DNA of 64,000 nt from Aquatica leii (GCA_035610365.1 CM069438.1:46062837-46126836); one strand, 5' to 3'. Positions 23,801 to 35,224 are shown, counted from the first letter of the stretch. Program-made: numbers and translations. The notes: generated from the letters alone by a model not told the origin.

Positions 23801-25837
23801 TTATTTGCTGTTAAATCATGTTCGATGTATGTATGTATATTTTCGTATTTCATTTTTCTTCATAATTTTCTTGCTTTTTTTCCCATGGATCAATCTCGGT
23901 GGCAATGACATTTGCATTTTGACTATTACTACTACTGTATGCTCTTATTACTTGCGTGTTTATTTTTAATTCTCCAGAAACTCTTTAACTTTTTGTGTTT
24001 TGGTACCTTTTGTTAATAATAATGTTTTTTTTCTCCGCCTTTCTTGTTTTTTTCTTCTAATTGCTTTACTTATATTTTCAGTTGTCTTTTTTCTTCATTC
24101 CATTCTGGTTCCTTTTTTTTTCATTTCGTTTTTTTGTTCTCTTATATCATTCTTAACTCATAAGTATTTTTTTTTCAGTCATCATTTGTTTCATCATTTC
24201 TTTTAAATCCTCCATAGTTTCAGCTTCTGCTTCGTTTAGTGTGTTTTTGGTTTGTAACTAATGAAGTTGTTTCTTGATGTCTTGCTCTTCTAATGTTCGA
24301 GCGACTTTTGTACCTTTTTGCTTTGCTTGTATGTTTTTTTATGATTAGCTTCTGTTAAATCTCTTTCGGTTTTGAATAATGTTTTTCTGCGTTTTTTGTC
24401 GCAATCCCTTTGAAAATTTGGATGTACTAATTAATTAATTGCTATTTTAGAGAGTTTGTATGGGACATAAAATTAACAATTTTATCAAGAAAATTTTGTT
24501 TTAGTATTATATTCCGAATATCCCATTAAAGTTATTCACTTGTAATGATAATGGTAAATTATCGTTTTAACGTGAATAACGTTATTATTTTTCTTGTTTG
24601 TAGATTATAGTTTTTGTGTATTCAAACTATTGTTTTCGAAAAAAACTTTACTACATTGAAAAAATTGCTTTTTTTCTCGATATTAAATTTATTGCTAATT
24701 AACGCTCCAATACTCCACTAGAAAAACATTTTAACAATTCAAGAAAAAAAATCTTTTATTATTATATTGCTTAGTAAGAAAGATAAACGCATTCTTCTTT
24801 ACATCAAAAAACGTGAGAAAAGGATTCAAGGCTAACCATTACGGATCTCTTTTAGTTGACGTTGTACAACGTAAATTTGTAATGAATACAGACGGCCAGT
24901 ATTATAGAGTATTTACAGTTAATTTACTTTTTATGTAAAATAAAACATCTGTTGAATTTTTTTAATAAATAAATATCTTGTGTACCTACTTATCTTTGCT
25001 TTTTACTAAAAAAAGTGTGTTCAACTATAACCTTACAGCAAAAATCATTTGGATAGTACAGAATATATTTTACTAATTATTTTAAACACATATAAGCATG
25101 TATTTTAAAATATGTTTTTTAACACCGTTATATTAACTGCAAAAATCGGAAAATAAAAATATAACTATTTTTTAATCATTCTTTTAAAGAAAAAGAATTA
25201 TTATCAAAATGAATAAAATGTGAATAACAACAGGCAGTTTCAAATACCTGTTACATAAAAAGACAGTTGTATAGATAAAAGCTATGACAGTACATTTGTA
25301 AACTATTTTTTTTTACTTTGATTTGTGTTGATTAATTTTAGTTCAATTAGATAAAAAAAATTATAATGGCGTAACAAAAATGTCGTAGTAGCAGAAGCGG
25401 CGAAACATTCCTCTAATTTTACTTGACTTACTGATAGCGAAAATAAAAATAAACCTTATCGCTTATTCAACTAAATAATAATTAAACAAAACGTGCTAAA
25501 CCTACTTACTTATGTATATAGGTAGTACACATACGATGCGAGATCCAAATAACAGACAACATTGTAAGGATCTCGATTTCGACGCCTGCGTCTATATATA
25601 TTTTTATATATCAGTATGGATCTCGGAATACGACTTTGTTTACGGACCTCGTAATGATGTAATCTATATTTTAAATTATTTTGTTTAATTTTTGAAATTT
25701 TGGAGATTTTAACATAATTTCGTAAATTTATAAGTGCATTTTATATCATCTTTCAAAATTTTAATTTTATCTGCATTTTACAAGATGGATCTCGGAATGT
25801 GTAGTAGTTTAAGGATCTCGAATTGAACTTTTCGGAG

Positions 25838-25838
<1 letters not shown>
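20877..25838. mobile_element. Element D: TA-targeted insert with mirrored GAGATCC motifs
   Basis: This ~5 kb block interrupts B2 inside a TA run. Its two ends are imperfect mirror images. From each end a YTCC is followed 18 bp in by GAGATCCTT, and a second CCGAGATC lies about 45 bp in (left 20895 and 20924; right, minus strand, from 25820 and 25795). More copies occur at 20935, 20949, 25538, 25568 and 25618. A longer ~100-bp region near 21120 and 25530 is shared in direct orientation. Spaced subterminal repeats are typical of transposase-binding sites in DNA transposons. No transposase is seen, so the copy looks non-autonomous. The family is not recognised. A LINE fragment sits inside it. Confidence 0.6.
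22310..24420 (-). mobile_element. APE-type LINE fragment, 3'-truncated
   Basis: Read on the minus strand. The 5' part (about 24400-23600) is A-rich and codes for a charged Lys/Glu-rich stretch (EAEAETMEDLKEMMKQMM near 24230), like ORF1 or leader segments of insect LINEs. ORF2 begins near 23500 with TWNIRSL, the start of an apurinic-type endonuclease. Its C-terminal half (23260-22900) has SIIDYILID and EIGSDRLVI, where GSDH is usual. The reverse transcriptase opens near 22430 (IPEDWKMGK, KKGNAGECKNDRGY) but is cut off soon after, near 22310. Several frame changes are present. Loss of the 3' end is unusual for a LINE and implies a later deletion or rearrangement. Clade not determined. Confidence 0.75.

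Positions 25839-25866
<28 letters not shown>
25838..25866. repeat. (AT)n microsatellite at right edge of element D
   Basis: About 14 AT units. This is the second half of the TA run that element D entered. Confidence 0.95.
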
Positions 25867-25868
<2 letters not shown>

Positions 25869-26830
25869 TGTATTACAGAAGTTGAAATAAGCATAGAAAT
25901 GTAAATTCTTGACAACATTTATACGTAGGCTGATTAAATTAGAAGCTGCGCCGAGTGGCGAGCAACACACCGTATAACAAACTGCCCTTGTCGGACTAAA
26001 TAATTAGACAAATCAAACAAATTAAGCCTTCGAGATTCGATGTGCACAACTGGTAAATTCGCGAAACACAAAAATACAATTAATTGTGTTAAGTTAACAT
26101 GCACGTACGGTCCTAAACGACCTAGTCCCCGAAACACAAATAAAAAATTGAAAGTAGTAATACTTACAGGTAAGTTTTACCTCAGTCGGAAAGTTAGCTA
26201 ATCTCCGTACTTGATGTACCTAAGATATACTATTAAACCCAGATCGGAACGAGCATATACGTTTAACACAAATAAAAAAGGTTTGTTTAGCATCCAATTA
26301 TTACGAACGTAAGTGCGCAGCGTTTCCCTGTGACTTAATCAATTAAATTTTCCATGTTTGTCTTCGTAAAAGAAAGGATTGTCCTGGCGGTTCTCAACCT
26401 TTGACGGTGGATATGATAAGGACGTATCAATACTTCGACGTCATGGAATATTCCGAACAAGACCACCTGTTAGTTATCTTGACTGATAACGCAGAACAAT
26501 TGGTGGCTACCAAAATCCGCTATAGAAAATTAGTAGGTGTCAATTTAAACCCTCAATAAAGAAAATTGTATACCACTTACCCCGTTTCAACCTTCCACAA
26601 ATAATCGCATATTAAATTAGCAGCGTGACACAATCTAACGGTGGAGGTTAACCCGGGCGTACAAGTAACAAACTCGCCAAAAATCTAATGTAAAATGAAT
26701 TGCGGGTATGCTGTCGAAAATGTGACAGTCTGGCGCAAGAGCAGAAAGGTCCTGACAAATTTAATACTAACGAGAAATTTTCTACAGTCGCGAATTGAAC
26801 TACTAATTTCTTATTTTAACGTTACATATT

Positions 26831-28108
26831 TCTAGTAGACCGTACCTAGAAAACAATTCTTTCAATTTGGCAAAGATCACATTTTCGGTCATTAATTAAA
26901 GCTTAAAAATTTCGAAGAACCGAGAAAAATAATTAGTTATAGTTAGGTACCACGTTCCATCATTTTTAAACAAGTCAAGTGGATTTTTTTGCCATGCGCG
27001 ATCCGGAAATTGGTCTTTAAAGAAAGGCTCTTTTATATTAACTTTGAACTCAATGCAACGTGGACAATTACGAACCAGATTTTCTAGTTTAGTCGACAAT
27101 CCTGGCCACCAAACAGAAGACTTAGCTCTAGCTCTACACTTTACTATGCCTTGGTGCCCTTGATGAATGAAACCTAAAGTTTTTGTTTGGAGAGATTTAG
27201 GAATAATTATGCGTGAACCACGCACTAAATAACCGTCGCATTCCGAAATTTCATGTCTATATTGAAAATAAGTAGAATTCTCTGGATTTATTCTATTTTT
27301 CTGAGGCCAACCTAAATACTGCCTGAGCTTTAAACAAACGGGGTCGTTACTATGCTCGGATTTAATTTCTTTTAAAAAATTGGGTTTTATTTCAAAATTT
27401 GTATTTAATAAATTTACAAAGGTATCGGTTTCTAAAGCTAACTCATCATTTTCAGGAAATACTGAGTTTCTTTCAAATTTTTTCGACAATGCGTCCGCAA
27501 TTACTAAATCTTTACCTGGAACATAATGAATCTCATAGTCATATCTTAAAAAGTCTCAACCTAAATCTCTGAAGACGCGGAGTTAATTCATCAATATTCT
27601 TTGATTGTAAAATTCGAACTAGTAGTTTATGATCCGTTTTAATAAGGACTTTCAACCCGTAAACATATTCAGAAAATTTGTCACATGACCAGATCAAAGC
27701 AAACGCTTCCCGCTCAATTTGGGCGTAACGTTGCTACGTTTTTGATAAAAATCTAGATGCATAAGATACGAATTTTTTATTCCGGTTTTCATCTTCTTGA
27801 ATAAAACATGAGCCAATGCCAAAGGAAGAGGCATCAGCAGAAATTATGATTTTCTGGCTCTAATCGAAATATTCAAGACACGGACTCTCCTGCAGCAGTT
27901 TTTTTATTTTTTCAAAAGCTCGTTTTTGAGCATGATTCCAAGAAAAAGAAACATTTTTCTTTAATAGAAAAGTCAGTCGTTCTAAGACATCAGATCTGTT
28001 GGAAATAAACCGACATGAAAAATTAACCATGCCCAAAAAACGTAAAATTTCGTTTTTATCAGATGGTTCGGGAAATTTGACAACAGCGCTTTGTGCATTT
28101 AGTAAATA
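26831..28108 (-). pseudogene. Gypsy RT end, RNase H and integrase zinc-binding part
   Basis: Read on the minus strand. From 28108 the translation gives the end of the reverse transcriptase (EILRFLGMVNFSCRFI, then the KRAFEKIKKLL stretch) and RNase H (ISADASSFGIGSCF near 27840). The integrase zinc-binding domain lies at about 27250-27040 with paired His (GFIHQGHQGIVKCRARAK) and Cys (NCPRCIEFK). The start of the catalytic core (TNYFSRFFEI) is near 26920. The typical Ty3/gypsy order RT-RNase H-integrase is preserved. It is a relic, with the upstream part lost at 28108. Confidence 0.85.
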
Positions 28109-29912
28109 TGTGTGTTTATTTATTTTTGTGTTTATATTTTATTACCAAAAATTGAATGCACAACTTTAGTAAATATCGCCATTGATCTGTTACCCGAACA
28201 TGCAAATTCCTTTATACACAGTCAGAAATTGTTTAAATCGTTTGTTTCGTATTGGGAAATTTAGTAAACGATATTAGTTAGTAAGGGTTAGAATATGTTA
28301 CTGTTGGTCCAATTTTGTCTTTTGTTAGTAATAAATCATTTGATTAATTTTAACATCGTTTATCATTATTAATTTTTATCTAATAAACAAAGTTGGTTTA
28401 ATATTCGAGAGTTGTGGCTTACGCCATCTCGTGGTTCGGGGCCAAGGTTCTTAAAGTTGATTACTAAAAAAAAATTAACAAACATTATTTACTCAAAAAC
28501 TGTTTTTGTAATTTATTTTATTAAAAAATGTGAAGTAAACTGTTCTTCATAATTTTGCACGTTTTTGTAAATTTGTTAATGTTTAATATAATCATGAAAA
28601 TTACACAAACGTGTTTACAATTGCAAATAATTAAATTTTGTCGATATGTCGATTAATTAAAATACTTGTTTTAATAATATAAAATGTTGGTTACGTATTT
28701 TGCCATTTTTGATTACGTTGCAACAATAAAACAATTAAAAAAAGTATTTACCTTAACAACAATACCAATTTTGTAAATAAAAAAAATCTAAAAATACTCT
28801 AATTAATTACGTGAATAAAACAAAACTTTTGCGGAATCTGTGTTACAACATACCATTACTTCCATGGTAGAATCATGAAACTACATCTTAATGAGTAATG
28901 CAATTCGTTAAACTAAATGTAGTTCAATTATAAACGGAAAATAGTAATTTCGCCGTCTAAACAGTACCAATCACTTTTAAACCAAAGTCTTTAGATAAAA
29001 CGATTTAAAATAAATTACACGAGTTTTAGTTATTTATTTTTTTTAAATACATTCAATTAGATTATCTTTAATCGTTTCTGGTATTGCAATCTGCGAGTAT
29101 ATCTAGTAAACAAAGCTCATCGCAAACTCCATCAAAACCATTTTCCTCGAGTATTAAACTAAATAATTGAGAAAGCAGTCTGCACAGTTTTTCCCGAAGG
29201 AATTCAATTTCGTGTCGGGGAAGTTGAGTTGCGGAGGACTTTTCGATGGGTAACAGGTGTCGATAACTTCACTATCTCGCTTCTATCAACCAAGGAGGCT
29301 ATGGATTTGTGAAAACCGACGATTTTTCTTTCGTTAATAAATTGCGTCGACCATTTATTCATTTGCATAGAATACGTAATTCGGGTTGTGAACAACGCTA
29401 AATAATAATTTTAATATTAGTTCTGGGAGCTTGTGGCTTTATTATTCACAGCTAACGGGTCGTGCAACTATGGTACATAGAGGTTTATTAAGTAGTTGAT
29501 TTAATCACGCGCGTTTCAATAAACGTACTAATTATTAAACCCATAAACACTTTGAATCATATTAAACTACTGTTTATAAATTATGAAATTTGTCATTAAC
29601 CGTGGTTATTTATTATGTTTTAAAAATTGATTATATAACTGCTTCAAATCTATTACAAAATGTTGTGTTTTCATTAGTTAAATACCTAAATGTTTGCATA
29701 TAAATAGTAAAATTAAATTGTCTGTTTTAGTTAGAATTATTAATAATTGAATTTTTTATTTATACAGCTTGTTTATTACACAAAAAGTATTTTTAAACGT
29801 TTTATGTTTTTTATAATTTTAACAAAAGTTTTCAAATAAAAAATTGCTCTCAAGTAAAATGTATTTAATAAGGCCTTTAGTACCGCTCAAATGCTGATTT
29901 GAAATTTGTTAT
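28109..29912. other. AT-rich stretch, one weak coding-like patch
   Basis: No firm gene was found. The minus-strand stretch 29395-29080 has two overlapping open frames of about 65 codons and is followed by AATAAA near 29035. It could be a decayed element or an exon, and I cannot decide. The rest shows no motif. Confidence 0.45.
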
Positions 29913-30137
29913 GATAGTTTGGTAGATACTAATTTAAAACATGATACATATTACAAATAATATATTTTTATTGACTTAATACGATGTGAGAACTAACCAC
30001 GTTTTAAAACTGTAACATAAGGGATTATTTCTCAAAATGCACTTTGGCAAAAGCAAAATAATGTTCAAAATTTTTGTGTTAACGATAGTATTTAAAATCG
30101 TACACATACACACAGATGCAAGCAAGAAGATTATTAA
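29913..30137 (+). repeat. 225-bp direct repeat, left copy
   Basis: It matches 32435-32660 over its full length with scattered differences. It begins GATAGTTTGGTA and ends AAGCAAGAAGATTATTAA. The last TTAA is the left target site of the piggyBac. Confidence 0.93.
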
Positions 30138-32434
30138 CCTTCGGATTACCAAGCAATTTTTGAGGTGCCAATTAACAAGTGGGGTCAGATTTGACCCCAA
30201 GTTTTTTTTCTTATTTTGTAAAGAAAAACCGATTAATTTGTAATGGCAACCTATATTAATATTTTAAATTAACATTATATAAAAATAAAATGTAAACATA
30301 AATTAGTGAAGACAACAACTATTACATATTATTGTAGTTTTTTTTTTGGCAATGTTGTTTACATACAAAAAGTTTACTTTTAACATGTTTCCGAACATTT
30401 TTTGTCATTTGCTCTTGGACATATCTTACAACGACCTCTTTTTAAGCGAGCGGTCCCACTTTCTCTGATTCTGTGTCTGCCAAAACTATCGCTATTGCAT
30501 TCTGCACATGTCTTGGTAATTCTCTAAGTGTACGTTTTATGATATGTGGGATTACTAATTCAAACCCAGGTTTTTGCAAAAATAATCTCCTTCGGGATGT
30601 TTTCCCTTTTTCAAAATTTCGTAGTGTATAGAATAAATGCATTAATGGCAGCAATATCAAGGAAATTAAAAAATAGAACAAGAGGCCAGCGACTTGTATT
30701 TCTTCTGCATGAGTTTATTATTATAGTCCAAGATAACTTGCGGTTTGTAACTGAGGTCTTGTCCGGACAATTCCAAATCTTGGTGTTGCGTTGAAAGTAG
30801 CATAACGCTTCTATATTTTTTAGGTACGTAAAATACTAAAATTGTGTCTTCTCCATATAGAATTTTGCTTGAGTATTCTTGAGTTATTCTGATTTCTTTT
30901 TGGCAAAAATTCTTTTGGTGTTTCTCTACGTGTTTTACGAATTTTTCCGGTCAAGGATTTTAATTGCTGCTGATTGCTGCTCCTTCGCCAAAGACATAAA
31001 CGTAAAAAAAATATCTGTGCTAATACCATAACCCTCTCTCAAACTCTCAACCAAATCCAAAACTACCCGCTTCCCTAGAAATAATATTTAATACTCGTGC
31101 ATAAAACGATAAAATTGTGTTTTACCTTGTTCCCGTTCTGGAGCGTTATCTCCCATTCCAGTATATATTTGCAAATTCCAGCAATATCTGTTGCTAACAT
31201 CGCATAAAGCCCAGATTTTAATTGCGTATTTATCTGGCTTCGACTTCATATACACTCGAAAGTGACATTTTCCACGGAAAGGAACAAGTTGTTCATTAAT
31301 ACATACTTCAGAGTTATTCGATTTTTATGCAATTTGCAGCGAAAATATCGTGAATGTTACGAATAGCTGCTAATTTATCTGTTGCCCGTCGTTCTTCTCG
31401 GGTGTCCATATCGTCAAATCGAATGTATTTCAAAAGGTCTCTCATTCGATTACGAGACATTGCAGCATAAAAAATTGGTCTGTGGAGAGACATGTATTTC
31501 GTACTCCACAGCTCCAATATCGGTTCTTGACGTGCTTTTAAACCACCAGCTAAAAGCAGTAATCCAAAAAATGCATGTAACTCATCCGCATCTACTGGCT
31601 TCCACGTATTGCCTACAATTCTTCCAGCTCGAATGTTTGTTTCTCTAAGTATTATGTCCATAATGTCTTCGGAGATAAATAAATAGAAAGCATCTAGGCA
31701 TGTTGAAATATGTTCACTAAATTTTGTTAATCCTGGCGTTGTTTTTAGAATATTTCGCTGATTTCGTCTTCTAACATGAGGCTTACCTTTTTTCCATATG
31801 GAACCATCTTTACCCACCATTATGTCTTTATTATTGGGCGAATTATTATCACTGTCATCGTCTTCCGAACTTCCAATCGGGTTTACATCAGGTACACTTA
31901 CTTCTTCAAATTCGGCATCACTATCGTCAGATAAAATTTCATCTTCAATTTTATTCAGTAAATTAATATTGCTAGCTATTTCTTCCACTTCACGCTGAGA
32001 CAAATATTTTCTAGCCATAATTCAACAACAACTATTTCCAATGAAATGTAATAACTCAGCAAACACACTTTTCAACTGATTCGAACAAGTTCACCGAATG
32101 TAATGACTAAAAACGGAATGGTAGTAATCATGATTCAGACAAATAACACGTTGAAACACGTTGAAACAAGCAGATTAGATGAAAAATGCGGACAAAATAT
32201 TAGAATTACTTTTTAGAACGTTGATTACCAAGTGAGGTCAAATATGACCCCAACGACAATATTTTTTTATGTCGCAAAACAAATAACAATTGAAAAATTT
32301 GTTATATATTATTAAACATTGTTGAAAGAAACTCAGCTAAAAAAATATTGGGACAGTTGTAAAAAAAACTTAAGAAAAGACAACAAAAACAACACGTCTG
32401 GGGTCAAAAAAGACCCCAATGGTAATTGGAAGGT
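30138..32434 (-). mobile_element. piggyBac transposon, near complete but inactive
   Basis: The 2297-bp element is flanked by TTAA at 30134-30137 and 32435-32438. The ends read CCTTCGGATTACCA (left) and, inverted, CCTTCCAATTACCA (right), a 14-bp inverted repeat with two differences. Subterminal palindromes GGGGTCAGATTTGACCCC (30181) and GGGGTCAAAAAAGACCCC (32401) lie near both ends, with a third related copy at about 32235. A single transposase gene runs on the minus strand. The whole transposon sits exactly between the two copies of a 225-bp duplication. Confidence 0.93.
30352..32018 (-). pseudogene. piggyBac transposase, inactivated
   Basis: This enzyme would excise and insert the element at TTAA. 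The ATG at 32018 opens 234 intact codons: an acidic N-terminus (about residues 20-70, rich in D/E/S) and the start of the DDE_Tnp_1_7 domain (ADELHAFFGLLLLAGG about 144-160; MSRNRMRDLLKYIRFDD about 189-205). The frame then changes near 31314. Beyond it the match continues with INEQLVPFRGKCHFR, YAIKIWALCD and, after further breaks, DIFF near 31010. The first catalytic aspartate (family IDEQ) is N here. The C-terminal cysteine-rich domain (CKICPRANDKKC, then SETC) lies near 30420. Full length for the family, but with a lost catalytic residue, frameshifts and stops. Moderately old. Confidence 0.92.
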
Positions 32435-32660
32435 TAAGACAGTTTGGTATATACTAATTTAAAACATAATACATATTACAAATAATATATTTTTATTGGC
32501 TTAATACGATGTGAGTACTACGTTTTAATTCTGTAACACAACGGATTATTTCTCAAAATGCACTTTGGCAAAAGTAAAATAAAGTTCAAAAATATTCTGT
32601 TAACGATGGTATTTAAAATGGTACACATACACACAGATGCAAGCAAGAAGATTATTAATT
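32435..32660 (+). repeat. 225-bp direct repeat, right copy
   Basis: Second copy of 29913-30137. It starts at the right TTAA of the piggyBac and ends AAGCAAGAAGATTATTAA near 32660. Confidence 0.93.
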
Positions 32661-34034
32661 AGGACGTGTCATCGATTTACCCAAACAGTAATTAATAGGA
32701 TGGTAAAAGTTGTTGATTTTGTTAAATACAGTTAAACTGTATGGGTTTGTAAGCACGTGCTGTTTTGAAATACGACAGTGTTTGCAAAAACCACAGAAGA
32801 ATATAATTACTAATGGTAACGACAACATACGGTGCGTTTTGGAAAATTATAACCTAATCGGTTTTTTAACACCTCAAAAAGGTTTTACCGGTACTACCAC
32901 TGGGAACAAGTTTCAGAAAAAAAATTCTTTTCTGAGACTGAACCTTTGTTTTTATATTGTCCTTGATTACCTCTAAATGCACGTAAATCGGGAAAAACGA
33001 TTTAAATCTTATTTTGGATACATTTTAGACTGACGGGTATGCAACTTTCCAGTAACAGTCGTGTTAAATCTTTATGCAGCAAGAAGGACAGGTAATTCGG
33101 ATTTATTTACACGTCATTTTTGGTTTGAGGATTGTTTGATTTGAGTGTCGGTTAAAGAATTGTTTCGTAAGTGCAAATTTTTCTTCTGCAAGCATCCATC
33201 TCAAATAAATATTTTTAGAGAATAATCCGTGGTAGCAGAAAACTCGCTCAATGTCGATTTTTGTTAGAGACGGATATCTACTTAAGGTTTGTCATAAATT
33301 TAGATCCACAAGTAGCTGCGAGCTACACATTTTACAATTTCGGTTTGTTACCTTTATGTTTAAACTTTGCTAAAGACACCTATAAAGTACTGATTGTCCT
33401 ACCTTGTAACGTCCCGTTAGAGTTCATTACATTAAAATTCAATTTTACATTCGTTTATTTTCTGCAACTAATATTGCACGTAAATTTATTCAGTTTGGCA
33501 ACAATGGCAACGTCACGTTGTTTCAAATCTACCTGAGTTGTAGCTTAAAACTGGCGATTCCGTTTGAACAATCTCGCGCAGTTCACGGGTGTGATGCGAA
33601 GAAGACAAAATTTTCTTGATTATGGCGTAAAAACGCATGTAATTTAATTTTTATTTATTCCATCTAATTATTGGTGAGTTTACCTTTATTTTGATATAAT
33701 TTTTCTATTGAATTCAACATTTTTAGTGGTTTCGCAATGTTACGCAATCGTTAGACAAAGGACTTTATTTTGAAGGCCGTTGTTGGAAATGCAGCGTGAG
33801 TACATGATGTCATTTAAAAAACTATTCTAATTATTTATATTTACGGTCTTTTTGTTTATTGAATTTTTATTCTGGATCTTTTTATTTTCTGGTATTTCGT
33901 TTCTAACTGGATCTTTCATTTTGGTTTTGTCGTTTAATTACTGGATTTTTTGTTATTGGAGTTTATGATACAGTGGTTTTTGCTTGCTGATGTGGTTGGA
34001 AATCTACATTCCTTTAGAAGAATTTTATCACTAC
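32661..34034. other. Spacer, no gene seen
   Basis: This has several open frames up to about 90 codons but no motif I recognise. Base composition shifts towards T on the plus strand after about 33700. It may hold decayed element sequence. Confidence 0.5.
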
Positions 34035-34470
34035 AACAAAGTAGGTGCTAAAAATAGAAGATATACGATAACGTCATATCATGTGGTGAGTCAACTGGAA
34101 CTAATACTACCTGTTACGTTTTGAATTCAAGTAATTAAATTGTGTTGTTTAAAACTTTTCACTTATAACAAATTACCGTTTACTATTTTTGCATTTAATA
34201 TCAATTAATAATTAGATGTAAGATTTTACGTTTTTTATTCATCGCCGATTTAAAGGTGGTTGGCGCCCTAATATTTTATTTTAAATACTGTTTTATTCTA
34301 AATATGTTTAATTCAAATATTGTTCATTGTTCTCTAATGTAAATAGTCTATTAAGTATAGTTAATAAATTAACAGAGTTCACGTCTTTGTAATTATTTCC
34401 ATTCAAACCCATACCCAGAGGTCTGTACTTACGATTGCTGCCGTGGTCAAATTATTATTTTTTACTTTTT
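34035..34470 (-). repeat. Family C dispersed repeat, copy 2
   Basis: Reverse complement of the 870-1255 repeat over most of its length, with blocks at TGGTGAGTCAAC (34083), CGCCGATTTAAA (34243) and ACCCAGAGGTCTGT (34411). A TGGCGCCC octamer, which is used as a primer-binding core in LTR elements, lies near 34260, but copy 1 does not keep it. The family is unknown. Confidence 0.6.
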
Positions 34471-34542
34471 ATTATACGTTCTTTATTCCGTCAGTGTATT
34501 TTTTATTACAACCTATGCTACCAATTCTTTATTTTGTCGAAT

Positions 34543-34856
34543 TGTAACACAACAATTAGATGTACAAAAAGTTGCTTAATTTAGAGGTCTGCAACACCAT
34601 TTTTATCTGTGATATTTATCAACGAACTCTCAATTAATCATATCTATATAGTATAATACATTGTTTCATTTTAACTTCTTGTTCTTTTGTCTTGCTGTCA
34701 TACATGTATTTGTTGTTATGCTTGTGTCTTAAAATTTGTTTACCTTTATCGTTTGGCAAACATAAACGGGATAATTGATACACCGATAATTATCTGCAAT
34801 TTTCTCCCCGGAATATCAAGCCTGCTTTTAAATTACGGGTTATATTGCACGTAACA
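34543..34856 (+). repeat. 5' LTR of element E
   Basis: It starts TGTAACACAACAATTAG and ends GCACGTAACA. It aligns with 39757-40069, with strong blocks at TTTTTATCTGTGATATTTAT (34600), TGTATTTGTTGTTAT (34706) and GTTTGGCA (34752). Confidence 0.7.
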
Positions 34857-34861
34857 AAATT

Positions 34862-34884
34862 TGGCGCCCAAATATCAGGGCTCG
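34862..34884 (+). other. Primer-binding site of element E
   Basis: TGGCGCCCAA starts five bases after the LTR and is followed by a degenerate GGGCTCG. TGGCGCCC is the complement of the 3' end of tRNA-Lys used by many LTR elements. Confidence 0.65.
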
Positions 34885-35224
34885 ATTTCGTGTGTGCGAT
34901 TATAATTCTTTCTGTCTTTATTGATTCTTTTACTTTTTAATTTTCTTTAGTAGGCTTGACTTACTAAAAGTTTTACTTGGTTTCTTTTGTTTTGTTGCAA
35001 GACCAGATTTCGTTGTTTGTTTGCTTGTTTTGGTGCCTTTTAATAATACGTTGGCTTGGCTCTTTTTGGCTATTGATTTATTTTTGTTTAGGTTATTGGG
35101 TTTCTAGTCAGACACGTGTTAGCGGACGTTTGTTTGCTGTTTTGATTGGTTTCCTGTTTTAGGTTTTAGTGTACCTCTTAGTCTTCTTTAGACGACAAAC
35201 CACCACTTCTTACTTCTTCGGACT

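Larger units (their letters stand above)
20579..26826 (-). mobile_element. LTR-like element B2 nested in the gypsy integrase
   Basis: The copy starts TGTAACGTTAAAATAAG at 26826 on the minus strand and ends TTTCTCGTAACA at 20579. Perfect tatt duplications flank it at 20575-20578 and 26827-26830. It matches B1 end to end, except that it is split at a TATATA run by element D (about 20877-25838). The left piece covers about 20579-20876 and the right piece about 25839-26826. No coding sequence belongs to it. It is a probable solo LTR, younger than the gypsy element and older than D. Confidence 0.82.
19454..28108 (-). mobile_element. Ty3/gypsy retrotransposon, 5'-truncated and nested
   Basis: On the minus strand this element runs from a reverse transcriptase/RNase H region near 28100, through integrase, to a polypurine tract and a 3' LTR ending at 19454. 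The upstream half (5' LTR, primer site, gag, protease, early RT) is missing beyond 28108. The integrase region is divided by the insertion of element B2 (20579-26826), flanked by tatt on both sides. The gypsy-type zinc-binding and catalytic integrase parts lie on either side. It is an old, broken copy and the outermost layer of a four-level nest. Confidence 0.85.

Noticed and set aside
22791-24206. Plus-strand open frames rich in Phe/Leu/Ser
   Set aside because: They are antisense to the A-rich leader and endonuclease region of the minus-strand LINE.
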